The position numbers were made by a program, and so were the translations under genes. A DNA stretch of 64,000 nt, taken from the NCBI GenBank assembly GCA_037975125.1, contig CM075857.1, positions 76,372,999 through 76,436,998 of the forward strand. Direction: 5' to 3'. The first letter of the stretch is position 1. Each line of letters begins with the position of its first letter. The notes beneath the pieces were generated by a model. That model worked only from the letters and a program-made list of their open reading frames with translations, did no database searches and had not been told where the DNA came from. Shown here in pieces: positions 1-14,884 of this stretch. Source of the DNA: Latrodectus hesperus. Lineage: Eukaryota > Arthropoda > Arachnida > Araneae > Theridiidae.

Positions 1-3000
1 ACAATTTACAACTGATATTATTTCTTTTTTTCAAGTTAGATGGAGTTGATGTAATAAAAATTAAAATTTTTGTAAAGGAGTGACTCTGTTACTAGGTTAG
101 TTCTTTTTATTTTTATAATTCTAGTTAAAGATATTTGAAAGCAAGCACATTGATATTTATATAAAATAAGATGCAGGAAGTTTAGTATTTTTCTTAAGAG
201 TATGATAAGGATGGATTAATATTCCAATCTCTAAATACTACAAATTAAAATAAAGTAATTCTGAATTTAATGCTTCTTTATAATATAATTGAATTAGTTT
301 GTCATTTTAATCTCCCAATATATTGCAGTCATTTTAATCTCCAAATGTATTGAATGAAAACTTACTTTCTTTCACTCTTCTTTAAATACATATATTTTAC
401 TTAAAATAAACTACTTTGAAGTCTTGCTGAATGAATTAAAAAAAGCCATTTACAGTAATAGATTGCTTTAATAAATATTATCATTTCACTAACATATTTC
501 TCGGAGGAAACACAAATTTGTGATTTAAGCAAAAAAGTAAACATACAAAATTATATTTTTATGGAACGAATTAATTAAAGAGAAACGTGCGTACCGTTAA
601 ATGCTTTCATCTCATCTATTTTTAAGTTTTATAAAAGATACGATTTTATTTCCATTTGATGGAATTTAATAGGAAATAATTTAATTCCAATGTTTAGTCA
701 CCAATTCAATGTTGCTTCAATATAAACTGAAGTTTGTATGGAATGTTAAAGTGAATTTCCTTTCATGCATTTTATTCTTTCTTTTACATTTTATGCTTGA
801 AATAAAGTCTATTCATATAATTTTAATGATGAAAACTAGCTCATTAGAAAAAAATTATTTTATTTAAAACTTGCATTTTTTGACATGAAAATATGCTTCT
901 TTTGATATAATTAACAGATCTAGTTCAAGAAATAATTGTGATTTTAAAAAGAAAATCAGTAGCTGAAATGAATTAATATGCATAAAGGAGTTTTCCATTA
1001 ATATGAAAATATATGAATAAAGTAGAAACTAATATAATATTTATTTTTTGAGAGCCGAATCTTCATTTTTTAAATAAGTTTTTTAATAATATCACAAATA
1101 CCGATCAATATTTAAAAATATTGTTCATTAGATGACAAATATTAAAGATAAAATAATGTAAATATAAATAAACATATAGTTTGATTTATAATATTTTCTT
1201 ATTTATGAATTTTGAGTTGTTAATATATACTTAGTAATGTAATAAAAGCTGCTATTTCACTGAATATCATAGATACATGACTTTAAGTATTATTTTTATA
1301 TTTACTATTATAAAAAATGAATAAAGGTTAAATATTTAAAAACTAATTTGCGTTTGTTATGAAAAAAATAGAAAAAGTGAAAATAAATTTTTTGATGTAA
1401 AGAAAATAATTCATCACCTTCAAGCAAACTGATTTGAAGTGGCTTCTTTTAAAATTAACGTATCCTAATATATCATGGATAAAATTACTATGCAAAAATA
1501 TTCATTTATGAAAATCCAAAAATTACCTTGCTAATTACAAATTTTTAAAACAAGGAAATAAAAATAAATATTGTATTGTTTTAACTGAAGTTATTTGCGT
1601 TAATAACCATTTATTATGCGATGTATATATTTAAAAGCATTTTCTTTCAAAGTAGAAACTTTGTTTCTTACTTTTATGTGAATTAAAACATAAATTTAAA
1701 AAGAGAATTGGAACACAGCTCCGTATTTACCCACCCATCTGAAGTTAGTTGGGTTAAATGTTTTAAACAAATATACAGACTTAATATACTAACTTTATAA
1801 AATATACCATAAATACACAGACTAAATATATAAATTTAAAATGAAAGTAGCTTTATTTTTAAAGTATAATAATTATATACTGATTATTTTTAAATACGAA
1901 TAAATGTATAGATTTAATATTATTTATTTTGAAACGCAAATATTTCAATGTATTATATTATTAATATTAAAAGTAAAATATGAAATTTGGTATTTATTTA
2001 TTGAAGACAATAAAATATTTCTAGCAGCTAAATATATTTTTTTAAATGTAAAACAAAATTATTTAGATATTATTTTAGAAAAAAATCAAATTTAATATAA
2101 TTACAGATTTAATTACTTTAAAAAATAGTAAATAAAATAGATTTATATAATCATCCAAAATCATGCAATTTTAAAGATATATGTAGTTATTAAAAATTGT
2201 TTTAATTTCTAATCACAATTTTGCTTTAAATTAAAATTACTGAAAAGCTGTTTAAACTTTAATTTAATTATTGCTAAGAGCATCAAAATTAACAAATTTT
2301 CTAGGAAATCTGTATTAAGTAAAAGTAATATGCTGAAACCTAAGTAGTTAATAGACAATTAAAAGCTCAAACAAAGCATATATTCCATAATTGTTTTCTA
2401 AATAAGATGAAAAATATAAGGTGTTCCGGTAATAACTTTGGTTGTATTGATATAGAGGGAGAGAAGCCTGTGGATCTCCTCGAATGTAAAAAAGGACTTT
2501 GAGCAAAAAATTTAAAATTATCAGAATATTTTAATCCGATAATTTACTTTTACTTTCCTATATATTATTCAGTTTATTGTTAGGAGCAAAATTTTAAATT
2601 ATGGCAAAATTTATTTTGAAGTTAGAAATTATTTTACTTTAATGTTTTCTTTAAACTTTGCACTAATTTTTCTCTAAGATAAGACTGCATTAAAAGTTTA
2701 AATTATTATATAATGAGGACAAAATGATACGAAAACAGTTATTTTAAATGTATAATTCCTCTTTATAACTCTTAAATCTCTTACTATTGCTTGAAGTCAA
2801 CACATTTTTCTGATTTTAAATTTTGATATTTCTGAATCAGAAATGAATTGGCTGAAAAATATAAGAATCTTCATCAATATAAGAATCAACAAATTCGGAC
2901 AGTAAATATACTTACAGCTCAGCTTATACTATTATACTATCAGTATTTTTTAAAAACTTACTTGACATCAATGTATTTTTTAACTATTTTGTTCACTTTA

Positions 3001-3297
3001 TTTTAAAAATATTTCACTAACACGACGTAATAAAGCAAAAATTAATTACATATGCATGAACCATAAAAAATTATAAATAGAATTTCTTTTTCTTACAAAA
3101 GGCAAAGCCCGAGTTAAAGTCATTCTTTCAATACGGTCATCATTCAAACCTGGAACTCTGGCGATAAAATACATTTCAAATCAATTTTCCGAATCGTTTC
3201 TTTTCCTTAGCCTGCATATTTTTCATCACTACTCCCGACGTCATTTCATATATCGAAGACGCAGTTCTCCAAAAGTTAAGGATATTATATCACTTAC
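1..3297. other. AT-rich non-coding DNA, intron 3' of the last visible exon
   Basis: Very AT-rich DNA with many homopolymer runs and frequent stops in all frames. It lies downstream, in gene sense, of the exon at 3298-3435, whose splice donor opens an intron here, so it should be intron. The only patches that differ in composition are about 2418-2500 and 3100-3290; the former looks like an old repeat fragment, but I could not assign it. No exon with matching splice sites and phase was found. Confidence 0.5.
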
Positions 3298-3435
3298 CTG
3301 TGAAGGATTGGAGGATTTAGGCGATCGCAAACGGCAAATTCGATGCTTCACTTCCCGCTTCAGGTCTCTTACTCTGCCACTCCATGTGGACGTTGACGAA
3401 GCACTATGGGGTATATGGGCCGATTCACAAGGTTC
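3298..3435 (-). CDS. internal coding exon of unrecognised host gene (fifth visible exon)
   Basis: On the minus strand this 138-nt segment follows an acceptor ending TTTTGTAG and is followed by the donor GTAAGTG. It is open for 46 codons in phase 0, the phase left by the preceding exon at 4524-4595. The encoded piece begins EPCESAHIPHS, runs through a Ser/Thr-rich stretch, then a strongly basic segment with RVRDLKREVKHR and a second basic cluster ICRLRSPKS, and ends at Gln. The basic run could form an amphipathic helix that binds acidic lipid or protein; that is inference. I do not recognise the family. The gene continues to the left, out of the window. Base composition and CpG content are clearly higher than in the flanking introns. 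Confidence 0.8.
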
Positions 3436-4523
3436 CTACAAAATTTCTGCTTTTCAGTTTCTGATGCAATTTATTTTATACATTGTGAATATTTTATTTA
3501 ACGTAAAACTTAAACTTCTATATTAATGCCAGACCGATAAACATTATATTAAATTGCAAACGATAAATTTGTAAGCTTAAAAAATTATTTAATAAATGTA
3601 AAATTAATATTCTCATTAGAAATTAATCAAAATTTGGTTTTAGTGATTACAATTTATAAGAAACAGAGATAAAGTTTTCCAATTTTATGTGAAATATGTA
3701 CTTTTTAAATCAATGTTTCAAAAAGGTCAAAGATTACTATGAATTTCAGAACTAAAAGTCGTCTGTCTACAAGGTAGAGTTGAGTTGTAGCTAGTATTAC
3801 TCAAACACAATGGTTCTTGAAGTGGAGCTCATGAAAGTGTTTTTAAATTATAAAAGATATTTTAAATAACAAAATAAGCATCATAAACAATTAAAAAAGT
3901 AGTGTCTTAAATATACAGTTAAAATTAAATTGAAGTCTAATTAGTTCATATTAGTTGGCTATTTCTTGATTTGATAATATAGCTGGTTTCTTCTTTTTAA
4001 TGAAATACTTTGAATATAAATATTGAATATAGATTTTTGTGTAATATGAAACTACTTTTCAATATTTATTTTTGATAATGGCATCAACTGCTAGTAAAAA
4101 TAGCGGATTGTTTTTACAGTTTCAGAGATAGATGGCATCAGATAGAAACTGAACCAGTAACTAGTCCATTTTCTCAAGTTCATATGAGTTCTTTTTGCTC
4201 TGCATTCCGATGTCAAGAAACTAGGAACCTGAAAAGCATAAGATACCAATGTCCCAGCATCACACGTAATTCAAGTTGAAAAGATGGTGTAGGTAAATAT
4301 TTTTTTGTGATATTCCACCAATGTATTTATCTACTGGTAGAATTAAGTAACGGGTGTATAGTATCGGAAAATCTTAAGTTTCATAGCACTTTTATATATT
4401 TTATTAAATTTTTCCATCTTATGAATTGTAATCGTATTCTCGCATTACTGATATGTCAACGATAGTCGGCTAAGATTCTATGCATAAAAAATACAGATAA
4501 AAATAGGTGATAGCTGGACTCAC
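3436..4523. other. intron between visible exons 4 and 5
   Basis: About 1.1 kb of AT-rich intron. A less AT-rich patch at about 4080-4280 (with the string agatagatggcatcag) may be a decayed repeat; no reading frame or terminal repeat supports a class. Confidence 0.6.
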
Positions 4524-4595
4524 TTGTTCTACATCGTCAGAATCATCAGGAGCAAGAGGTGATAACAATTCTCTTGATGAATCCAAACTAGGGCT
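4524..4595 (-). CDS. internal 72-nt coding exon of unrecognised host gene (fourth visible exon)
   Basis: On the minus strand the acceptor TTTTTTAACAG is followed by exactly 24 open codons and then the donor GTGAGTCC. The exon is symmetrical (phase 0 at both ends), so it could be skipped without shifting frame. It encodes SPSLDSSRELLSPLAPDDSD followed by DVEQ: Ser/Pro-rich then acidic, low complexity, consistent with a disordered linker. SP and LSP sites could be proline-directed kinase targets, which is inference only. It sits between exons at 5821-6224 and 3298-3435 and links them in frame. It is too short to be noticed as an isolated open frame; the evidence is the splice signals and phase agreement. 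Confidence 0.78.
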
Positions 4596-5820
4596 CTGTT
4601 AAAAAAGAGCATAATCACAATTCTGTTAACTTTCTTTAAACACTTTTTAAACAGTCACGTGGAAAAAAGATACAAAATTTTAAGAAAATTCCTTTATATA
4701 TGTATCCCAACCGAGCTAAAAAATAAGGATCAAATAAAATGTGAATACAAAGAAAATTAAGAAGTATGTTTAATGTAATGTATATTAATGTAATAAGAGC
4801 AATATTGAAGTATTGCAATTTTAAGATACATTTAGCATAATTATATAACAAAGGAGAAATATATAATGATATAAATAATTAACATCTGTAAATTATGAAT
4901 ACATGGATATGGGCACTACCCCGATAGCTAAAATAAATATTAAATTGTAAGAAACCTTGTGAGAATATTTGAAGATATTTACTAATTACACACATTATTA
5001 ATGCTATTTTTTAAAATTTTAATTAGTTTGTTATTTTTGCGATATATAAAATATCATAGCTGAAAAATAAATATCAAGTTGATAATTATTTTGCTAACTA
5101 ACCAAAAAATCCGATCTTTGTTTTCTGTATTCTTAATTTAATATTGCATAAAATTTATAAAAACAGCAAACTCCTGAAACTTAATTTGGAATATATTATA
5201 TAAAATTCTGAAGTTCACATGTGCGAAGATTTTCTGTTGTTCAAATAATACAATATTATACCATTTTGTAACTGTTTGAAATCAAATCAATTTCAAGATG
5301 AATTTTCACCAAAGTAAGAAACTCATTGTTCTTGATTCAATTTAGATTTTTTTGAAGCGACAGTTTATTTTTAGTAATAATAATCTTACTATGACAGCAT
5401 AGTTTACTTTCACTGAGAAAATGTCCTATTGTTTTGTTGCTTGTCGTAAAAGATAATATTAGAATAATGATATTTTCAGTAGACCCATCATACGTTTGGC
5501 CAAAAAATTTAAAATATACCTTACATACTTCTGTATGAGATTGAATAGATAATTACATCTTTCTCCACACAAATAATTTCATGTTCAAACTCTAATAGTT
5601 TTTATACTTGATCCTTTATTATAAATTTAATTGCTTAAATGACGGTAAAGTAATTGAAATTAATAATAAAAGTTTCCAATTTAATGTAGCTTTTGGTTTT
5701 ATATGTAGGGCTGGTATAATCTGAAAAGCTGTATGTTGTTACCCAGTGTTTTATCACATGTTAATATATATTGTGTATTGAAACAAGTAAATTTTATCCA
5801 ATATTATGACAAGTACTTAC
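4596..5820. other. intron between visible exons 3 and 4
   Basis: About 1.2 kb of AT-rich DNA with no open frame, terminal repeat or tandem repeat that I could support. Confidence 0.6.
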
Positions 5821-6224
5821 ACTTTTTCGACTGCTTTTACATCGATAATTTGATGAATAGCAACCCTCTGATTTAGTTCTTCTTCTTAGACTTCCATCGT
5901 CAGAAGCAGTGTCTTCTAAAACAGGAGAAGTACAACTTGGTTTCTTGGATTCCTCAAAGTTTTCTTCTATGCAAGCAGGGCTAAGGCTGCACATGATATT
6001 GCCACAGTCTCCCCCGCAGACAGTGGGAGCAGGCTTGGTTTCTGCTGTTGTGGCAGACGTGATGCTTGCAGTAGAGCTGATTGTGCATGTGGGTATGTGG
6101 TTGGCACGGTCTGGTGAAATGACGGTTGAACTTTGGTGGTTCGAAACCGGCAGCTGCTCGCTCCAGGATCGAGATTCTTTGGCTGGATCGGATACGAAGG
6201 ATTGAGAGTTGTTCGATGATGTGT
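5821..6224 (-). CDS. large internal coding exon of unrecognised host gene (third visible exon)
   Basis: This 404-nt segment is open on the minus strand for its whole length: two bases completing a codon from the upstream exon (making Asp), then 134 codons. Acceptor AAACTACAG and donor GTAAGTAC flank it. The product is Ser/Thr/Pro-rich and mostly low complexity. A cysteine-containing patch (TVCGGDCGNIMCSLSPAC) lies near the middle, an acidic stretch follows (IEENFEESKK), and the C-terminal part has a basic motif SLRRRTKSEGC that fits the R-x-R-x-x-S pattern of AGC kinases (known pattern; use here is inferred). No signal peptide, membrane segment or catalytic motif is visible. The entering phase (needs one upstream base) matches the exon at 22772-22859, which leaves one base. 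I do not recognise the protein; a scaffold or signalling adaptor would fit the composition, but nothing proves it. Confidence 0.85.
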
Positions 6225-7149
6225 CTGTAGTTTAAAATAAAAACATTGTAAAATCTATATATTTTATGGAGAAACCTCTAACATTTTATGAAATTATTTA
6301 CGAAAATAAAGAATATTTTAAAATATTTCTTTAGACATGTATCCGATATGTATATAGGATATAGATTGTTTAATTTTATAGTAATTAAGAATATTCTTCT
6401 TTTGAAGTACATAGTATTGACTAAGCATGACAGAATGATACAAATCTACACAAGCTTTAAATTAATAGACTTTTTACATTTTGTTGATTATCTTAAGAAT
6501 TAGTGGATAGTGTCTGATGAAATTTTGTTGGAACACAGATTGATTACAAAAACTAACTATCTGGCAATTACAGATACTCGAAGTAACATTAATCGAAGGA
6601 ATAACATTTATCGCGTACGCTTGCATTTATCATGCACGCACACACACACACACACACACACATAAAGAAAGAGAGAATAAAACAAAAAACGATTAAATAA
6701 GAAATATGGTTTTCTGTAATTAAATACAAGTCTCATATCATATTTCATGCTGAGAATAATGCAGTTTATAAAGCTTCTGAATCATTTGCTCCTACTCATT
6801 CAAAAGCACTGTTTTCAATTATACCATGTAAATATGATCAAATATATTGCCATCTCAAACTAACAATTATGCTCTGAAAGTCTTTTCAGAAATGTTTCCT
6901 GGACACATTTGATGTTACCTGGAATTATTTAGAAATCTGGATTTGAAAAAGGACTTCTTTTGACTCCTTTATAATTTAGCCCTTCATATTATCATTTAAA
7001 CAGTGATATATTCATTTATTTTTACGTTTTGAATTCTATTGATTGAAAATAAAGAGCTGACAGCAACTTAAAACAATCAGCATTAGTTATTTTCATAAAA
7101 AAGTGTTTCAATACAAAAAAAAAAAGATCAAACAGCAAGCGTCAATCCT
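6225..7149. other. start of the 16.5-kb intron; short CA repeat
   Basis: AT-rich intron. A short (CA)n run occupies about 6639-6662. No coding signal was found. Confidence 0.55.
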
Positions 7150-7770
7150 CAGGAACTGTGTACTGAAATGGGGATACAAGAGTGGTTATTAACTGTATCT
7201 AAACATCTTCACAAAGCCACCCAGCCGAAATAAACGCTACATTCCGTTGAAAGTTGGTCATCGCTTAGATTGGTGGAAAAAGAGCATTAAAATTGAACAT
7301 TTCACCAATACATACATGTTATCTTTACGGATGAGATTCGTTTCAATCGCTTATTACGTTGAACGGTATAGAATTAGTTTCACATTTACTAGTTGTTCTG
7401 TACCAGGAGACTGCTATTGTAAGGAGGTGATCCTTTCCTATGTGCGTCTGTTCCGAAGTACCATTAGAACAAATTTCAATTTTTATGGATGACAATCCAA
7501 GCCACATCGGACTTTTGCTGTTCAGTAGCTATCAGTAAAGGAAAAATATACCTTGAATGGATTGTTCTAACTATTCTCCCCATTTAAATTCGATAGAACA
7601 CGTGTAAGATGTTTTGGGGAAACTCATTGTAGCTTGATTATTTTTCCCGAGAAACACTCGACAGCTGAAATAGATGCTGGTTGAGGAATGGGGATTTTTA
7701 ACTCAAGAACTGTTGGACAATTTGGTGCTGAATAGAAAATGATTATGTTAACCAATCATTCTAATAAGGG
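7150..7770 (+). pseudogene. decayed Tc1-family transposase
   Basis: No single frame stays open, but pieces of a Tc1-type DDE transposase appear in order on the plus strand. Near 7318-7345 is a VIFTDEIRFN-like block, corresponding to the first catalytic Asp region. Near 7485-7500 is FMDDN, the second Asp region. Near 7580-7610 is LNSIEHV, corresponding to the usual SPDLNPIEHVWD block with the catalytic Glu kept. Near 7650-7735 is a C-terminal block resembling NTRQLKQMLVEEWG and LLDNLVL. Several stops and frame changes separate these. No terminal inverted repeats were recognised, so element ends are unknown. It is more decayed than the Tc1 copy at 14885-16375 and differs from it, so it represents a separate and older family. 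Confidence 0.72.
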
Positions 7771-9631
7771 AAATGCTTATGAGATAACCAGGAAAATATG
7801 CTTGTTGTTTCTCCTCTTGAATAGACAATCACGTGTAACTATACTACGATTTCAATAAATGAAGCATTTTTTGTTTGATGCTATACAGTATATATTGTAT
7901 TCAATTTTGCGCTTTTGTGTGCAACTATACTTTAGTCGTCATATAAGAACAAAATGCAGTCTTCCATTTCTGAAAACATAGATATATATATATTCATACA
8001 ATAAATGTATGTTTTCGTAAGTATGGATATACGTATGCATAATGTATAAGCATATACTTAGCAAATCTATCTTAATCTTTATAGAAAATCAGATAATAGA
8101 CAAAAATCTAATCTCATTTTATTAATGACATAAGCTGTAATATTTTAAATTGCTGTATACATTTGTAAATTGGAATATTTTGTTTAAAATTATTATTTAA
8201 ATAGGAACTTAGGTCATGTTTACACGAATTAAAAGTATGCTTATTTGCATTAATTAGGTCTTTAGTCGATCTCGTGTCAATAAATAGACAACTGAATGTA
8301 ACCACAAAACAATATAAAAGAAATCTCTGTCCGAATTACAAAAATTTATCAAAAATTAGTCAGTGCCTTTGACTGAACGGATTATTTAAATATTAAATGT
8401 AATATAGGGCAAAAATGACACCAGTGAGTAATTAGGGATACGTAAATGGAAGCGCGTGATGGTGTTTACTTACATCAGTGCACACACACAAAAAAAGAAG
8501 AATCCACTTATTTTTCCTGTTGAATATTTAAAGGAAATGTCGATCACAAATTAATATAGTTTGCTAATTTCCATTTCTGTCAATTTAACAAATAGTTGCA
8601 GCTTTAACAGTTTATTCAGCATGATGTCAGGTAGACATTTCTGCAAGATGAAAAATGTAATATCATGCAGAAAATAAAAGTTTTGATCGAAGCCGATTAT
8701 CATCGTTTGTTAAAAATTCTACGATGTATATTGATGGCTTGCAACATAAAAAAAAATGCTTATAATTTTTTTAATTTTCCTAAAATATTTTAATTTTTTA
8801 AGAAACCTGTTTTAAGCGAGAACATTTATTTGATATCTTTGATGAATACACTTGTCTATCAGGAAGTCTTTTAAACTTTTCTCATGCTAGAAGTTTAGCA
8901 TGAATTCATTGTTAACATCTTGGTGAAGATCTCAAGAAATAAACTGTTGGCATTGTAATTCTACTTAACGATTCAGCAGTGGAATATAAATTATCCTGTA
9001 CTACGTCCTCACAGATTTAATGCAGAGTTATTGGCCACAATTCTTCGAAAATTTGACTAACCTATGATTGTAAATCTGTACGTTTCACGTTTCTTTAATA
9101 CAGTCGTATTCATTTTACAACTACATATCTTGGAAAATGAATTTGGTGCTACTTGACTTATAGTCAAAAATTCAGGTTTTTAGTACATTTATGTCTCGTA
9201 GATTCCTTTGTTACGGGATAATTTAAACTATATTCAATAGTCTAATTTTAAAAGCCCGAGGGAACATTTCTCAAAACATTTATACAGACTGTCATAGTTG
9301 AAGATACCAACAATTTTTAGCAGAATGAATATCCATTCTATCGTCGTCATATGTGCAAAATGTTTTCTGCCTTCACAACTATTGCTATTTTTATTATTAT
9401 GACAATAGCAGTATAGATTGAGTACAAAGGAAAAGCAACGCATATACGAATAGTATGCATTCTTTTTGATGAAAAGAAATGTCATATTCCGTGAAGTAAG
9501 AAAAAAAATAACACAAAGCAGCAAAATTTAAAAATTGCTCCCATTATAACTTTATTATAAAAGCAATTTAATTTTGAATTATCAAAATCAAAATTGAAAT
9601 CCCATTTAAAATATTTTGTAATTCATACACA
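7771..9631. other. AT-rich intron, possible old repeat at 8870-9540
   Basis: Mostly AT-rich. The stretch from about 8870 to 9540 is somewhat less AT-rich and contains a 96-codon minus-strand frame (9234-9524) of unclear meaning. By rough stop-codon frequency, an open frame of that length is expected a few times by chance in 64 kb. No repeat ends were seen. Confidence 0.4.
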
Positions 9632-9674
9632 TATTTGCATTAAGCCTATTCAAATGATAGGCTTAATGCAAATA
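9632..9674. repeat. perfect 18-bp inverted repeat with 7-nt spacer
   Basis: Left arm 9632-9649 (tatttgcattaagcctat) and right arm 9657-9674 are exact reverse complements, separated by TCAAATG. DNA could extrude, or RNA fold, as an 18-bp hairpin. Each arm contains ATTTGCAT or its complement ATGCAAAT, the POU octamer sequence. The flanking bases do not continue the pairing. Confidence 0.85.
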
Positions 9675-9981
9675 CAGATGTCATAAATGAAGCAAATAGT
9701 GATAATTTATACGAAAATTAAGTTTGCACTTCCAGAAAATTAAAACAGACATTAAACCTGAAGAAAAAATTGTTTTTATCAAATGTTTTCCAATTGTTTA
9801 TTTCAAATGTTGCAATCAGTTGTTTGTTTTTATCTTAATACAGTTTTTAGAACATTGAAAAAACATGTCTAAGGGTTATACAAAATCAGATGTATTTTAT
9901 GCAGCTTATGAAGTGGAATAAATGCTTGATGATTTATAAGTATTTGACAATATGCATGCCTTATGATATTTAAGAATATAG
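9675..9981. other. AT-rich intron
   Basis: AT-rich sequence with nothing recognisable, ending at the target duplication of the SINE. Confidence 0.5.
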
Positions 9982-9992
9982 TATTGTATTTG

Positions 9993-10278
9993 AAGCCCGG
10001 TGGCTTAGTGGTAGCGTTTCACGTTTCCAAGTCAAAGGTCCGAGGTTCGATTCCCGGATTGTGCAAGGTCGAATCAGCTTTTCATACCTTCAGTGGGTCG
10101 ATAAAGTGAGTACCAAGCATGCTGAGAACTAAACACTGGGAGTTTCGCATTAGGCTGACCACCTAATCGGGACATATGTTTTGCACCCCAGGTTCTCAAG
10201 GTCATGAAAACAGAGATGGGCACTGTAGGCCCTGGCCCACATGGGCTGTCGTGCCATAGACAGGGGAGAGGGAGAAAA
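9993..10278 (+). mobile_element. tRNA-derived SINE with 11-bp target site duplication
   Basis: The first 70 bases look like a tRNA: an A box around TGGCTTAGTGG, a perfect B box GGTTCGATTCC, and an anticodon-loop-like TTTCCAA. The loop and T-arm are closest to tRNA-Gly(TCC), which is an inference. The acceptor ends do not pair, so this is not a working tRNA gene. The tRNA head is followed by an unrelated body of about 215 bp that ends in GGGAGAGGGAGAAAA. The 11-bp sequence TATTGTATTTG occurs exactly on both sides (9982-9992 and 10279-10289), the mark of LINE-driven retroposition. The perfect duplications suggest a fairly young insertion. Transcription would be by RNA polymerase III from the internal A and B boxes. 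Confidence 0.88.
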
Positions 10279-10289
10279 TATTGTATTTG

Positions 10290-12889
<2,600 letters not shown>

Positions 12890-13400
12890 TGATATATCTC
12901 CAGGACCTACTAATTGCGTTTCTATCAGTAATTGAAGCGGTAGAGGCCAAGGATTTCGGGAGGTGAACTAATGAAATGTTTTTCGGGACAAGGGCGCGTG
13001 GGTGGGGGAGGATTCATTCTCTCCCTTCTGCACCTCATGAAAAAAGGAGGAAAGAAGTCAGAGAAGAAGGAATTGAAGGAGCTACGAGTAATGATGCGAG
13101 AAGAGGTGGAGGGATTGTACTGGAATGGGGGTGGAGAAGAGGCGTTGCCGCGAGAATATATCGAACGCCTGTTTCTGCTCTTCTGTCGCTCTGCTAAACA
13201 TCTTAATACAAATGGAGTGCGTCTGCCCTTCGTTCCATCCCGTTGCTTCACTGATCATTTTCGGGATTAATAAGCGGCGATTCTGTCCATTGTTGTTATT
13301 GCTCCAGTTTGTGTTCTGGATCAATGAAATATCGGTTTTGTTTCCGATTTAATTTCGGTTTAAGTGCGGCACACACTGGGAGGGGGCGTTAGTCACCTTT
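12890..13400. promoter_or_regulatory. CpG-containing patch, candidate intronic regulatory element
   Basis: The sequence is visibly richer in G, C and CpG than the surrounding intron. It has several short overlapping open frames on both strands, none with splice sites, codon pattern or domain support. It contains GGATTAATAAG (a K50 homeodomain-type core with an adjacent TAAT) and CCATTGTTGTTATTG (SOX-like ATTGTT). The mix of short binding motifs with no coding logic fits an enhancer or other conserved non-coding element. That is inference from composition and motifs. Confidence 0.25.
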
Positions 13401-13849
13401 TTCAATAGTCTGTCACATGCAGGTAGGTGGTGGGTGGTTTCGGGTGTTTTTAATTCCTACATATCTTTAGTATGGAATATTCGAAACAATGAAAATTGGA
13501 TTCAGAATAAAATTGAAGTCTCTAGATTGAATATAATTCAAAGCGTTTTATTAATACCAAAATAATATTTTTAATAGATTGAAAAAATTAAATACCAACA
13601 TATATTAAAATATTAGAAATAATAATAATTTGTACCTTATTTTTTTCTCTCAATCAAAAAAAATGGTATTAATTTTAAGCTTTCTTACTATATTTATTGT
13701 ACAAAATAAAGTTGTATTAAATTTGATTATTTGCGTTTTAAATTGGTTATTTAAAAACAATTAAACAAAATATTGGACTAGCAATTGTTGTATTCACTGG
13801 CTGGATAATTTTTATAAATTAAACTACCCATTTTTTTCTGGCTGGAAGT

Positions 13850-14260
13850 CCTTTTTTTATTATTTAATTCTATACCCCATTTCCCCCATTTTGACGAAGT
13901 GGAATGCCCTAACGTGGGACTTGGAGAAAACCGGTCCTGCAAGGGAAAAGCGAGGGGAGGAAGAAGAGAAGTGAAGGGCAGAGGAAAAAAAGACAGAAGA
14001 GCTGCAGGACATCGCCGGAACAAGAGACCCTGTTGGTTTGGGGAGTTCGACGCTTTATTGGAGACTTTGAAAAGTAAAGTTGAAGTTGATAAAAAAAAAA
14101 ACTGATTAAAAGAAGAAGAACCCTCTCAAATTGTGAAATTAGGAGATGCCTGAATGTCAGCATTTTACATCCAAGTTGTCGTCGACCCAAGGCGTTTGCC
14201 ATACTATTAAAGAAGAACGCTGGACTATTGTGATCAACCAGGTTCCCCTCTAAATAGGCC
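13850..14260. promoter_or_regulatory. second GC-richer patch, purine-rich, candidate regulatory DNA
   Basis: A purine-rich, CpG-containing stretch (around 13905-14030) followed by mixed sequence up to 14260 with GGCCGGCC. Overlapping short frames on both strands have no splice support and look like composition artefacts. It could be regulatory DNA or an unrecognised repeat. Confidence 0.2.
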
Positions 14261-14884
14261 GGCCTATACCATCGACTGTTTATATATGTAAGTGAATGTT
14301 TTTTTTTATTTATATAATTATCCAGCCAGATTTTTTTTGTGTGGTACCACCATTTACGTAACTTTATTTAATAATTAATCTCACTAGAACAGGCAATCTA
14401 GGGTAACTTAATCACTCCACGTGAGTGAATTATCATTTTAATAGCAAAGTTGTAATAAAAGAAATAATACAAATAATTGAATTCATATTATTGTAAATAG
14501 ATGTGTTATTTTCTTTTGTGAATTAAAAGAAGTTTTGATTACTAAAACAAAGCCAGTTTCTGCTTCTGTTCTTTCAGGTTAGAATCTGGGTAGAAATAAA
14601 GACTTGAATAAATACACAACGCAATATTAAAAAAAATAATAATAATGCCTTATTTTAATATAAATTATCATATGTGATTGTTTTATAATAATTGTAATTT
14701 TCTACACAACACAATTCATGAAAGCAATATTGCTTGCTCAATATTCTGTTAAAGCTTGCTTTCTGGATAAATAATTATATCCGGATGAAAATATTCGATC
14801 AATGATTTGTATAGTTCATTGAGTAAACAGACACATGCGGAAAAATTTCAACGTTTTTAATTATGTATATAAACAGTTATAATA

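Noticed and set aside
9234..9524. 96-codon minus-strand frame
   Set aside because: Length expected by chance a few times at this AT content; no motif or splice site.
9993..10063. Functional tRNA-Gly gene
   Set aside because: A and B boxes are good but the acceptor ends do not pair and a long body follows; target duplications show it is a SINE head.
12925..13352. Five overlapping frames of 73 to 108 codons on both strands
   Set aside because: No splice sites, no domain, and mutual overlap on both strands; an effect of higher GC content lowering stop frequency.
13778..14202. Overlapping frames including a Lys/Arg-rich one
   Set aside because: They follow the purine bias of the sequence, with no splice or start context.
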